DNA from: Acidobacteriaceae bacterium | Lineage (GTDB): Bacteria; Acidobacteriota; Terriglobia; Terriglobales; Acidobacteriaceae | NCBI GenBank assembly: GCA_003162495.1 | Contig: PMOF01000101.1 | Span: 4,774-16,132 of the forward strand | Reading direction: 5' to 3' | DNA length: 11,359 nucleotides | In this document: in pieces, positions 1-5,619 of the stretch | Numbering within the stretch: position 1 is the first letter of the stretch | Layout: each line of letters begins with the position of its first letter | Program-made: the position numbers and the translations under genes | Notes under the pieces: generated by a model | What the model saw: the letters and a program-made list of their open reading frames with translations, nothing else | The model's database searches: none | What the model was told of the DNA's origin: nothing

Positions 1-720
1 GGCAGGCAAAGGCCGCCCGTAGAGCCATCCCTGCCCCATCTTGCATCCGAGCCGCAATAGCATGCCCGCCTGTTCCTCGGTCTCCACTCCTTCCGCCACA
101 GTAGTCAAGCCGAGGCTGTGCCCCAGGCCCACGATCGCGGCCACAATCTTCCGGCTCTCGCGTTTGTCGGTCATGGAGCTCACAAAGCTTCGATCGACCT
201 TCAACTCGTCGAACGGGAGCGCTTGCAGATGGCGCAGGCTCGAATATCCCGTTCCAAAGTCATCGAGCGCAAGTCTGCAGCCCATAGCTTTCAAGTCATT
301 GGCAATCTTGTTCGCAATCACCAGGTTGTTAAGAAGCCCGCTTTCCGTGATCTCAACGGTCAGCCGTTCCGCCGGGAACCCTCCTCCCTCAGCCGCTTCA
401 CGAATTTGACTGGGCAGGCTTGCTTCACGCAACTGGGTTGGCGAAACGTTCACAGCCAGCATCAGGGGCGCAGGCAAGATCGGAGCCGAAAGGAATGCCT
501 TCCGCAAAATCTGTTTCATGAGATGTCCCACCAGCCCATCCTCTTCGGCAAGTGAGATGAAATTCTCCGGCAGGATCAAGCCCAGCTGCGGATGCTTCCA
601 GCGCGCCAGGACTTCAAAACCGGCCAATCTGCCGGTGTGAAGTTCAACAATAGGCTGGAAGCACGGCTCAAGCTCATCGTTTTCAAGCGCTTGACGCACC
701 GTGGTCAGATCTAGTGGCAT
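1..720 (-). CDS. EAL-domain cyclic-di-GMP phosphodiesterase (3' end beyond window)
   Basis: This protein should hydrolyse cyclic di-GMP to pGpG in the cytoplasm, lowering the signal that usually favours biofilm and exopolysaccharide. Reading the minus strand from the ATG at 720 gives 240 residues with no stop before the edge. The whole EAL core is visible: EVLARW at residues 36-41, the N of NVSP at 91, VEITES with E123, DDFGTG at 153-158, K174 in ELKVD, AEGVE at 209-213 and GQGWLYGRP at 229-237. All expected metal-binding and catalytic positions are present, so it looks active. The domain starts almost at the N-terminus, so no sensor or receiver precedes it; a C-terminal addition beyond the window cannot be excluded. 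An in-frame TAG at 730-732 makes ATG 720 the first possible start. There is no good ribosome site before it. It is divergent from the propeller gene. Family assignment is very secure; the partner system is unknown. Confidence 0.95.
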   Translation of the reverse strand, partial: MPLDLTTVRQALENDELEPCFQPIVELHTGRLAGFEVLARWKHPQLGLILPENFISLAEEDGLVGHLMKQILRKAFLSAPILPAPLMLAVNVSPTQLREASLPSQIREAAEGGGFPAERLTVEITESGLLNNLVIANKIANDLKAMGCRLALDDFGTGYSSLRHLQALPFDELKVDRSFVSSMTDKRESRKIVAAIVGLGHSLGLTTVAEGVETEEQAGMLLRLGCKMGQGWLYGRPLPA

Positions 721-726
721 GTGAGA

Positions 727-755
727 ACTCTATGGGTAGGTTAAATAGGTGTCAA
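727..755 (-). promoter_or_regulatory. Candidate sigma70-type promoter of the EAL gene, possibly leaderless
   Basis: On the minus strand a perfect -35 TTGACA (755-750) is followed after exactly 17 bp by TAGAGT (732-727), which matches 4 of 6 bases of TATAAT. Transcription would begin about at the ATG at 720, giving a leaderless or nearly leaderless mRNA, which fits the missing Shine-Dalgarno. An alternative pair is TGTACA (about 772-767) and TATTTA with 17 bp between them; its -35 lies within the inverted repeat at 762-788. Housekeeping promoter rules in this phylum are assumed to resemble E. coli. Confidence 0.45.
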
Positions 756-761
756 TTCCAC

Positions 762-788
762 TTCTGTACACAAGTAGACAGTACAGAA
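762..788. promoter_or_regulatory. Perfect 8-bp inverted repeat, operator candidate
   Basis: TTCTGTAC (762-769) and its exact reverse complement GTACAGAA (781-788) are separated by 11 bp, so half-site centres lie about 19 bp apart, near two helical turns. The repeat sits in the divergent region between the EAL gene and the propeller gene, just upstream of, or overlapping, the -35 region of the EAL promoter. This is the geometry of a binding site for a dimeric regulator. I do not recognise the cognate protein. A hairpin in RNA is the alternative reading. Confidence 0.45.
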
Positions 789-874
789 AAGACCTAAGCA
801 TCTCTTCCGCCATCACTTTCAGCCGCCGCCAACGAAGCTGTCTTCGCACATTTCAAGCGGTGAGTGGAGCTTGT

Positions 875-901
875 TCCCTGGTCCCTGGCCCCTGATCCTG
901 G
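875..901 (+). repeat. Short heptamer tandem repeat, about four units
   Basis: Units TCCCTGG (875-881), TCCCTGG (882-888), CCCCTGA (889-895) and TCCTGG (896-901) follow each other with a 7-bp period. The array lies in the 5' leader of the propeller gene, just before its ribosome site at 913-917. An in-frame ATG at 864 would read through it, but the signal peptide starts at 927, so the repeat is probably untranslated. Confidence 0.6.
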
Positions 902-926
902 CATCTATCTATCAGGAGCCCTCCGC

Positions 927-2159
927 ATGAACAAACTCCGCGCCCTCTGCCTGATGGCCTGCGCCGCCCTCCCCGCATCCCTCCCCGCCCAGCAGGTTCC
1001 CGGCGCCACGGCTCTCCCTGACCACCCCTACTCCATCAAGAAAACCTGGATCATCGGCGGCGTCGGCAACTGGGATTACCTCACCTTGGATCCCGTCGCG
1101 CTCCAGCTCTTCATCGCCCACGGCCCCGTGGTTCAGGTGGTCGATGTGGAGACCGGCGCCGTCACCGGCCAGGTCACCGGACTGCGCCAGGCCCACGACA
1201 TTGCCCTCGACGACACCGGCGAGTTCGGCTACGTCAGCGACGGCCCCGCCGGCCAGGTCAAGGTCTTTAACCGCCGCTCCCTCCAGGTGGTGGCCGGCAT
1301 TCCTACCGGTCCTTCCCCCCGCGCCCTGGTCTTCGATCCCCAGAACCGCCTGCTCTTCGCCGTCTGCACCACCGCGGCCGCTGGCGCTTTGCCGCAAAAC
1401 AAAGGCCAGCAGCCCAACCGCGAAAGCGAAATCAAGACCTCGGTCACCGTCATCGACACGCAAACCCGTCAGCCGCTCGGCGAAATCCTCATGCCCGGCC
1501 AGTTGGGCTTTGCGCAAAGCGACGGCAACGGCCAGGTCTTCATCAGCGTCGTCAACCGCAACCAGATTGCCCACCTCGATGCCGGGGCGATTGCGACCCT
1601 GCTGCGCAACCCAACCGCTCCGTCCTCATCCGACGCGCCAACGCAGCCTGTCACACCGCAGATTCTCGACTGGAGCTTTGAGTCCCATCTGCCCAACTCC
1701 GCCCAGAACCGCATGAACATTTTCACCCTTGGGTCCGATTGCCCCGCGTCCAGCAGCCTGGCAGTCGATCACAACGACCAGCGACTCTTCGTTGCCTGCA
1801 ACAACATGAAGATGGTCGTGCTCAATGCCTCCAATGGCCAGTTTGTGACCTCGCTCCCCACCGGCCCCGGCACGGATGCCATCGCCTACGACGCAAACCA
1901 CTCGCTCATTTACACCGCCAACGGAGGCGCGCAGGGAAGCCTCACCGTCATCCACCAGGACGTCACCGACACCTATGCTGTGATTCAGGATCTGCCCACC
2001 CGCCAGCGCGCCCGCACACTGGCCGTCAATCCGGCCTCCGGCGAGGTCTACCTGGTCACCGATCTAATGGGCATCAACCTTGCCAAGCCCGGCGGCATCG
2101 GCTCACTTCAGCCCGTTCCCGTGAACGGCAGTTTCCAGGTGCTGGTCATCGGCAATTGA
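927..2159 (+). CDS. Secreted YVTN-family beta-propeller protein
   Basis: This is a 410-residue exported protein made of repeated beta-propeller blades. The start is ATG 927, because AGGAG at 913-917 sits 9 bases upstream and the protein then opens with a signal peptide: MNK at the N-terminus, a hydrophobic stretch to about residue 18, and a likely cleavage after LPA near residue 21. The upstream in-frame ATG at 864 would bury this signal behind 21 unlikely residues. Blade-like units recur, for example LFIAHG..VVQVVDVETG, YVSDG..GQVKVFNRRS, PRALVFDPQNRLLFAVC, SLAVDHNDQRLFVACNN, DAIAYDANHSLIYTANGG and TLAVNPASGEVYLVTDL. They resemble the YVTN/lactonase-like seven-bladed family. No catalytic residues can be assigned, so the role may be binding or scaffolding in the periplasm. 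It stands alone, with 199 bp before the next gene. Fold and secretion are secure; the function is unknown. Confidence 0.85.
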   Translation: MNKLRALCLMACAALPASLPAQQVPGATALPDHPYSIKKTWIIGGVGNWDYLTLDPVALQLFIAHGPVVQVVDVETGAVTGQVTGLRQAHDIALDDTGEFGYVSDGPAGQVKVFNRRSLQVVAGIPTGPSPRALVFDPQNRLLFAVCTTAAAGALPQNKGQQPNRESEIKTSVTVIDTQTRQPLGEILMPGQLGFAQSDGNGQVFISVVNRNQIAHLDAGAIATLLRNPTAPSSSDAPTQPVTPQILDWSFESHLPNSAQNRMNIFTLGSDCPASSSLAVDHNDQRLFVACNNMKMVVLNASNGQFVTSLPTGPGTDAIAYDANHSLIYTANGGAQGSLTVIHQDVTDTYAVIQDLPTRQRARTLAVNPASGEVYLVTDLMGINLAKPGGIGSLQPVPVNGSFQVLVIGN

Positions 2160-2164
2160 ATTCC

Positions 2165-2196
2165 GGGCCTTGCCCACAGAAACCCCGGCCCTTTTT
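2165..2196 (+). terminator. Weak intrinsic-terminator candidate after the propeller gene
   Basis: GGGCC (2165-2169) can pair with GGCCC (2187-2191), and TTTTT (2192-2196) follows directly. The position, 6 bp after the stop codon, and the T run fit a terminator. The stem is only 5 bp with a 17-base loop, so the call is weak. Confidence 0.3.
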
Positions 2197-2358
2197 ATCG
2201 ATACGGCCAAACCCAGATTTTCGCCAGTTCCTCGCCGATCATTCCAGAATGGGCCATGCCCCAAAAGGGCCAGACAGAATGTGACTTTAGCTACCCTGGC
2301 AACGCGCCAAAGCCATATTTTCGGCACGTTTATGCCTTCGTAGATGTCACAATAGACC

Positions 2359-3330
2359 ATGTTCAACTTTGAGGCCCAGCGGAGCTTTCCCTTAGTCCTG
2401 CTGATTGACGACGATATGGTCAGCCGCGAAGTCATGGCCACCGTCCTCACCATGAGCGGCTTCAACGTCCACACCGCGGCCGGCGGAACGGCGGCGCTGG
2501 CACTTATCGTCTCCGCGCAGTGCGTTCCCGGTGTGATCCTGATGGATGCCCAGATGCCCGGCCTCAGTGGAATCCCTTTGATTAAAGCGCTCCGCGCCCA
2601 GACAGATGCCCGCGTGTATGCCATGAGCGCCAGCGACGCGCCGGACGATGTGGCTGACGCCAGCGACGGATTCCTGCTTAAGCCGCTTGACCCCGACGAC
2701 CTGCGCAGGCTGCTCGAAGAAGACGCCGTCCAGCCCAGGCGCGGACTGCAGACGGCGGGTGCCAATTCGTCATCGATTTCCGATGAGCCGGTCGTGCACG
2801 CTGAAACCCTGGCTCAGCTTCGCCAGATCATGTCCGACGCCGCGGTGCGCCAAATCTATTCCGCCATCGTTGCCGATCTTGCCAAGCGCCTGCCCTTGCT
2901 TCAACTCGCCATCGCCAACGGCGACGACGCTGAGATCCGCCGCATCGGTCACGCCATCAAAGGGGGCTGCGGCATGGCCGGCGCGCGCCAGGCCGCTCGC
3001 ATCGGCGCGGTCCTCGAGTCAGGTTCGCTTGATTCTTGCCCGCCCCAGGCCCACCCTCGCCGAACCGGGGCCCCCGGCGGAGGGTCATCGTCGTTGGGGT
3101 GGAGTTCCAGAGCTCCCATCGGCCTCACTTCGTCACCGGGTTGGGACGCCGGACTCTCCAGCGACCGAGCCCCCCAGGATGCGGGTACCACTGGCCGGGA
3201 AGCCAGTGACGGGACCTTGCCCCAGGGACACAATCGTAACCATTTAGATAACAACCTTCCCGTTCTCGCCGATTTGCATACCGCCACCCTCAATCTGGCG
3301 CGTATGCTTGAGGTAGAATTTCCGGCATAG
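2359..3330 (+). CDS. Receiver-HPt response regulator with an interrupted HPt domain
   Basis: This is a 323-residue cytoplasmic phosphorelay protein with no DNA-binding output. The receiver domain (about residues 11-122) has the acidic DDD at 17-19, phosphoacceptor D63 in LMDAQMPG, S90 and K108 in LLKP. A linker leads to an HPt domain from about 147, with phosphorylatable H198 in HAIKGGCGMAG. The last HPt helix should follow soon after GAVLESGSLD (216-225), but about 69 Gly/Pro/Ser-rich residues (226-294) intervene before HLDNNLPVLADLHTATLNLA resumes at 295. The frame is kept across this insert, so the gene is disrupted without being frameshifted; whether HPt still folds is unclear. ATG 2359 is the first possible start, because TAG at 2353-2355 is in frame; no strong ribosome site precedes it. 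The NarL-type regulator follows 85 bp downstream and could be a partner. No kinase is nearby. The domain calls are secure. Confidence 0.88.
   Translation: MFNFEAQRSFPLVLLIDDDMVSREVMATVLTMSGFNVHTAAGGTAALALIVSAQCVPGVILMDAQMPGLSGIPLIKALRAQTDARVYAMSASDAPDDVADASDGFLLKPLDPDDLRRLLEEDAVQPRRGLQTAGANSSSISDEPVVHAETLAQLRQIMSDAAVRQIYSAIVADLAKRLPLLQLAIANGDDAEIRRIGHAIKGGCGMAGARQAARIGAVLESGSLDSCPPQAHPRRTGAPGGGSSSLGWSSRAPIGLTSSPGWDAGLSSDRAPQDAGTTGREASDGTLPQGHNRNHLDNNLPVLADLHTATLNLARMLEVEFPA
3034..3240. repeat. In-frame GC-rich structured insertion inside the HPt coding region
   Basis: About 207 bp, a multiple of three, interrupt the HPt reading frame. The encoded residues have no HPt character, while sequence on both sides does. 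The DNA can form several hairpins: CACTGGC (3189-3195) with GCCAGTG (3202-3208), CCGGGG (3065-3070) with CCCCGG (3072-3077), and CCACCC (3051-3056) with GGGTGG (3097-3102). Similar words, CTTGCCCGCCCCAGG near the left end and CTTGCCCCAGG near the right end, lie as direct repeats. No open reading frame for a transposase is present, so this looks like a small non-autonomous repeat. Exact ends and any target duplication could not be fixed by eye, and no second copy lies in the window. Confidence 0.55.
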
Positions 3331-3387
3331 GGATTGCCTGCTCCAAAACCATCCAGCGACTTATCTTCAAAGTCGTCGCCGGGGACG

Positions 3388-3403
3388 TCCGGGCATCCGG
3401 AGG
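3388..3403 (+). promoter_or_regulatory. Shine-Dalgarno within a small hairpin before the NarL-type regulator
   Basis: TCCGG (3388-3392) and CCGGA (3397-3401) flank a GCAT loop, and the ribosome site GGAGG (3399-3403) overlaps the right arm. Spacing from GGAGG to the GTG start at 3416 is 12 bases, which is long. Together these would make translation initiation weak or adjustable. The pairing is seen in the sequence; any regulatory use is inferred. Confidence 0.35.
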
Positions 3404-3415
3404 CTAACTGCTCAA

Positions 3416-4078
3416 GTGGACAGACCGATTCGAATCGTGCTGGCAGATGATCATCCTGTAGTCTGCATCGGCGTGCGCAACATGCTCTCCGAAGAGAGTG
3501 GTTTCGAGGTGGTGGGCGAAGCCTCCGACGGCGACGAAGCCATCACCGAAACTCTTGAGCTCCAGCCTGACATCCTGCTCCTCGACGTGCAGATGCCGCG
3601 CCTGCCCGGCCTCGAAGCCATGCGCGCCATCATGGCCGGAACGCCCACTGTCAAAATCATCCTACTTACCTCGCTCATCACTACCCAGCAGATCATTGAG
3701 GCTCTCCACATCGGCGCCCGCGGCATCGTGCTCAAGGATGCTCTCGCCGGCCATCTCCAGATTGCCATCCGTACTGTCTACAGCGGCGACTACTGGATCG
3801 GCGGCAAGCGAGTCATCAACTTAGTCTCCGCGCTTCACGACCTCATGCAGCAGGCCCAGGTGCCGCAGCGCAAAACCTACGGCCTCACCCCGCGCGAACT
3901 GGAGGTCGTGGGCGCCATCGTTGAAGGTTGCAGCAACCGCGACATTGCCAAGCAGTTCACGCTCAGCGAAGAGACCGTCAAGCGCCACCTCTCCAACGTG
4001 TTCGACAAGACAGGCGTCTCCACACGCCTCGAGCTCGCCCTCTTCGCCATCGCCCACCAGCTCGTCGCGCCCCAGTAG
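3416..4078 (+). CDS. NarL/FixJ-family response regulator (receiver + LuxR-type HTH)
   Basis: This 220-residue transcription factor should be phosphorylated by a histidine kinase or phosphorelay and then bind DNA. The receiver domain (about residues 4-120) has D11-D12, phosphoacceptor D57 in LLLDVQMP, T85-S86 and K107 in VLKD. The LuxR-type helix-turn-helix begins at LTPRELEVV (157-165) and contains NRDIAKQFTLSEETVKRHL (174-192), the standard recognition helix. Length is normal for the family. The start is GTG 3416 with GGAGG 12 bases upstream; the residues before the first beta strand (MDRPIRIVLADDH) match related proteins, so no earlier start is needed. It follows the receiver-HPt gene by 85 bp on the same strand and may be co-transcribed, which would allow a phosphorelay between them. 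Its targets are unknown; the exopolysaccharide genes downstream are a reasonable guess only. Confidence 0.95.
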   Translation: MDRPIRIVLADDHPVVCIGVRNMLSEESGFEVVGEASDGDEAITETLELQPDILLLDVQMPRLPGLEAMRAIMAGTPTVKIILLTSLITTQQIIEALHIGARGIVLKDALAGHLQIAIRTVYSGDYWIGGKRVINLVSALHDLMQQAQVPQRKTYGLTPRELEVVGAIVEGCSNRDIAKQFTLSEETVKRHLSNVFDKTGVSTRLELALFAIAHQLVAPQ

Positions 4079-4083
4079 CAGCA

Positions 4084-4115
4084 CGCCACCGGATCGAAGC
4101 AATGTGGCGCTTCGA
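4084..4115 (+). terminator. Overlapping hairpins just after the NarL-type regulator
   Basis: TCGAAGC (4094-4100) pairs perfectly with GCTTCGA (4109-4115) around an 8-base loop. A second pairing, CGCCAC (4084-4089) with GTGGCG (4104-4109), is mutually exclusive with it. They begin 6 bp after the stop codon, where a transcript end is expected, but no T run follows, so this is not a classical intrinsic terminator; it may protect the 3' end or do nothing. Confidence 0.3.
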
Positions 4116-4655
4116 CTTCAGCGACAATGGCTCAACCACTGGCCACTGCGCTTCCATCAACGCTTGACCATGCATTTCTGGAATCACAAGACTCAACCGA
4201 ATGTACACAATTCAGACCGAGCCTACTTGTGTCGGCATTCTCGAAAGCAGGTCGATTTAAAAATTTAAAATCAGATGAAAAAAGCACTTCGATTTGAACA
4301 GCGACTACAAAGTGAAGAATGAGAGTCAAACAGAGTTCTTAGCACAAATCATATAAAATGACCTTATTACCTAAGTGGTAAATACACCCGAAATCTAAAA
4401 TGCAACCTAAAGTGTATTTTTCGGTTGCGGCGCACGGTGGAGTGTGTAATCCTTGCTCTAACGCTTCCATTAGTAAGCTGAGGTTAGATTGTGCGGCAAA
4501 CAGGGAAGCTTCTTTACCCGTTCGCGGCAAGGAACTGCATGCCCCTTGTCTTACTCCCAGGATCTCAGCGCGAAGGGTGAAACAACCGGGCATAGTGATT
4601 AGTGTTCGCTAGTCCGAGCTTTACAAACGCAGTGCTCGTCCTCATGGAGGGAAAC
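4116..4655. other. Long AT-rich non-coding region upstream of the sugar transferase gene
   Basis: No supported gene lies here. G+C is 39% over 4201-4440 and 33% over 4261-4380, far below the flanking genes. It contains A/T tracts, an imperfect palindrome at 4254-4272 and a TATAAA at 4352-4357 that could be a -10 element, though no convincing -35 accompanies it. Small open frames across 4339-4612 have no ribosome site and no recognisable protein character. The best reading is a promoter plus long 5' leader for the exopolysaccharide genes. Confidence 0.5.
4380..4428 (+). repeat. Interleaved inverted repeats in the exopolysaccharide leader
   Basis: Three exact pairs overlap: AAATACAC (4380-4387) with GTGTATTT (4412-4419), CCGAAA (4388-4393) with TTTCGG (4419-4424), and GCAACC (4402-4407) with GGTTGC (4423-4428). 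The last two cannot form together, because their right arms share 4423-4424. This could be an RNA switch-like leader or an operator, but a match to a known riboswitch was not recognised and chance in AT-rich DNA is possible. Confidence 0.35.
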
Positions 4656-5393
4656 GTGGGATCGGTTCCTAGGCAGGCAGTCGATTATTGTTTGTCCACA
4701 TTGGAAGAAACATTGGATGCATCTGAAACTATCCACCTTGCAGTTCAGACGCCATCAGCAATATTTCCACTAGATTCCTGGCGCTACCTGTATGTGAAGC
4801 GCACCTTCGATCTACTGTGCTCCATCATCATGATTATCGCTTTTGCGATTCCCGGACTCCTGATCTCGGCCGCAATTCTTCTTACCTCTAGAGGCCCAAT
4901 CTTTTATCGGGAGGAGCGGATTGGCCTGGGCGGCCTCCCTTTTCGGATTTGGAAGTTTCGCTCCATGCACCGCCATGCCGCGGATATGAGGCATCCGGTC
5001 CACACGCAGTCGGATGGAGTCGTTTTGGAATGGCGAATGCGCAAGCATCTCCACCACGATCCCCGGGTCACTGCAATCGGCAGATTTTTGCGCCGTTGGA
5101 GTTTGGATGAGCTTCCTCAACTCATTAATGTGGTTCGCGGGGAGATGTCGCTCATCGGTCCCCGCCCGATCATTGAGGCGGAGACTGGCTTTTATGGTGA
5201 CCTGTTGAGCTACTATCTGGCTGCGACCCCGGGCATTTCCGGGCTTTGGCAGGTCTCCGGGCGCAGTAACCTTAATTATGAAGAGCGCGCAAAGCTGGAC
5301 GCCTCGTATGTCAAGGACTGGAGCCTGGGAACCGACCTCAGAGTCTGCTTCCTGACTTTTCCGGCGGTCTTAAGCCGGATCGGCGCGCGCTGA
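4656..5393 (+). CDS. Undecaprenyl-phosphate sugar-1-phosphate transferase (ExoY/WbaP-type catalytic domain)
   Basis: This enzyme transfers a sugar-1-phosphate from a nucleotide sugar to undecaprenyl phosphate at the inner membrane, the first step of exopolysaccharide repeat-unit assembly. With GTG 4656 as start it has 245 residues. KRTFD (48-52) precedes one membrane segment (about 54-74). Family motifs follow in order: FYREERIG, FRIWKFRSM, RWSLDELPQ (147-155), GEMSLIGPRP (162-171), PGISGLWQVSGRS (192-204) and YEERAKLDASYVKDWS. It is the short monotopic form without the extra N-terminal membrane helices of WcaJ/WbaP. GTG 4656 is preferred because GGAGG (4646-4650) lies 5 bases upstream; GTG 4602 and ATG 4644 are in frame but lack ribosome sites. 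Base composition is more balanced than in neighbouring genes, a hint of separate origin. The sugar is unknown. The export gene lies downstream on the same strand. Confidence 0.93.
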   Translation: MGSVPRQAVDYCLSTLEETLDASETIHLAVQTPSAIFPLDSWRYLYVKRTFDLLCSIIMIIAFAIPGLLISAAILLTSRGPIFYREERIGLGGLPFRIWKFRSMHRHAADMRHPVHTQSDGVVLEWRMRKHLHHDPRVTAIGRFLRRWSLDELPQLINVVRGEMSLIGPRPIIEAETGFYGDLLSYYLAATPGISGLWQVSGRSNLNYEERAKLDASYVKDWSLGTDLRVCFLTFPAVLSRIGAR

Positions 5394-5619
5394 TACGGCC
5401 TTCGGCGCAGTAGGTCTTCCACACTTTGAGAATGACCTTCACCGCGGGTCGACCAACCCACCCGCTGAAGCCGGCATCGCCGCCCCCACATCCATGCACA
5501 ATTGAAAAGATTCACCAGCCAGGGCAACTTCTCTACTGGTTCAATCGCTTCATGTCGACCAGAGCTGTTTCGAGTTTGGTGGCGCGCTGGGGTAGAATCA
5601 TGGAGAATTGAACACCTCA

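Noticed and set aside
41..555. Plus-strand open frames at the left end
   Set aside because: They are antisense shadows of the EAL gene, whose full set of motifs is read on the minus strand.
864..926. Upstream ATG extension of the propeller protein by 21 residues
   Set aside because: It would translate the heptamer repeat and place the signal peptide internally; ATG 927 has a well-spaced AGGAG.
3034..3240. CRISPR array or full insertion sequence
   Set aside because: No regularly spaced direct repeats and no transposase; only a short structured segment is present.
2949..3293. Minus-strand 114-residue open frame over the HPt insert
   Set aside because: Basic, Pro/Ser-rich composition and position antisense to the HPt domain indicate a shadow; no transposase motif is present.
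4400..4612. 70-residue plus-strand open frame in the AT-rich leader
   Set aside because: No ribosome site, no recognisable protein character, and it overlaps the inverted repeats.
4380..4655. Known riboswitch (c-di-GMP or cobalamin) before the sugar transferase
   Set aside because: The conserved cores of those classes were looked for by eye and not seen.
5593..5598. TAGAAT as a -10 promoter element for the export gene
   Set aside because: No acceptable -35 lies 16-18 bp upstream, and transcription would start almost at the coding start.
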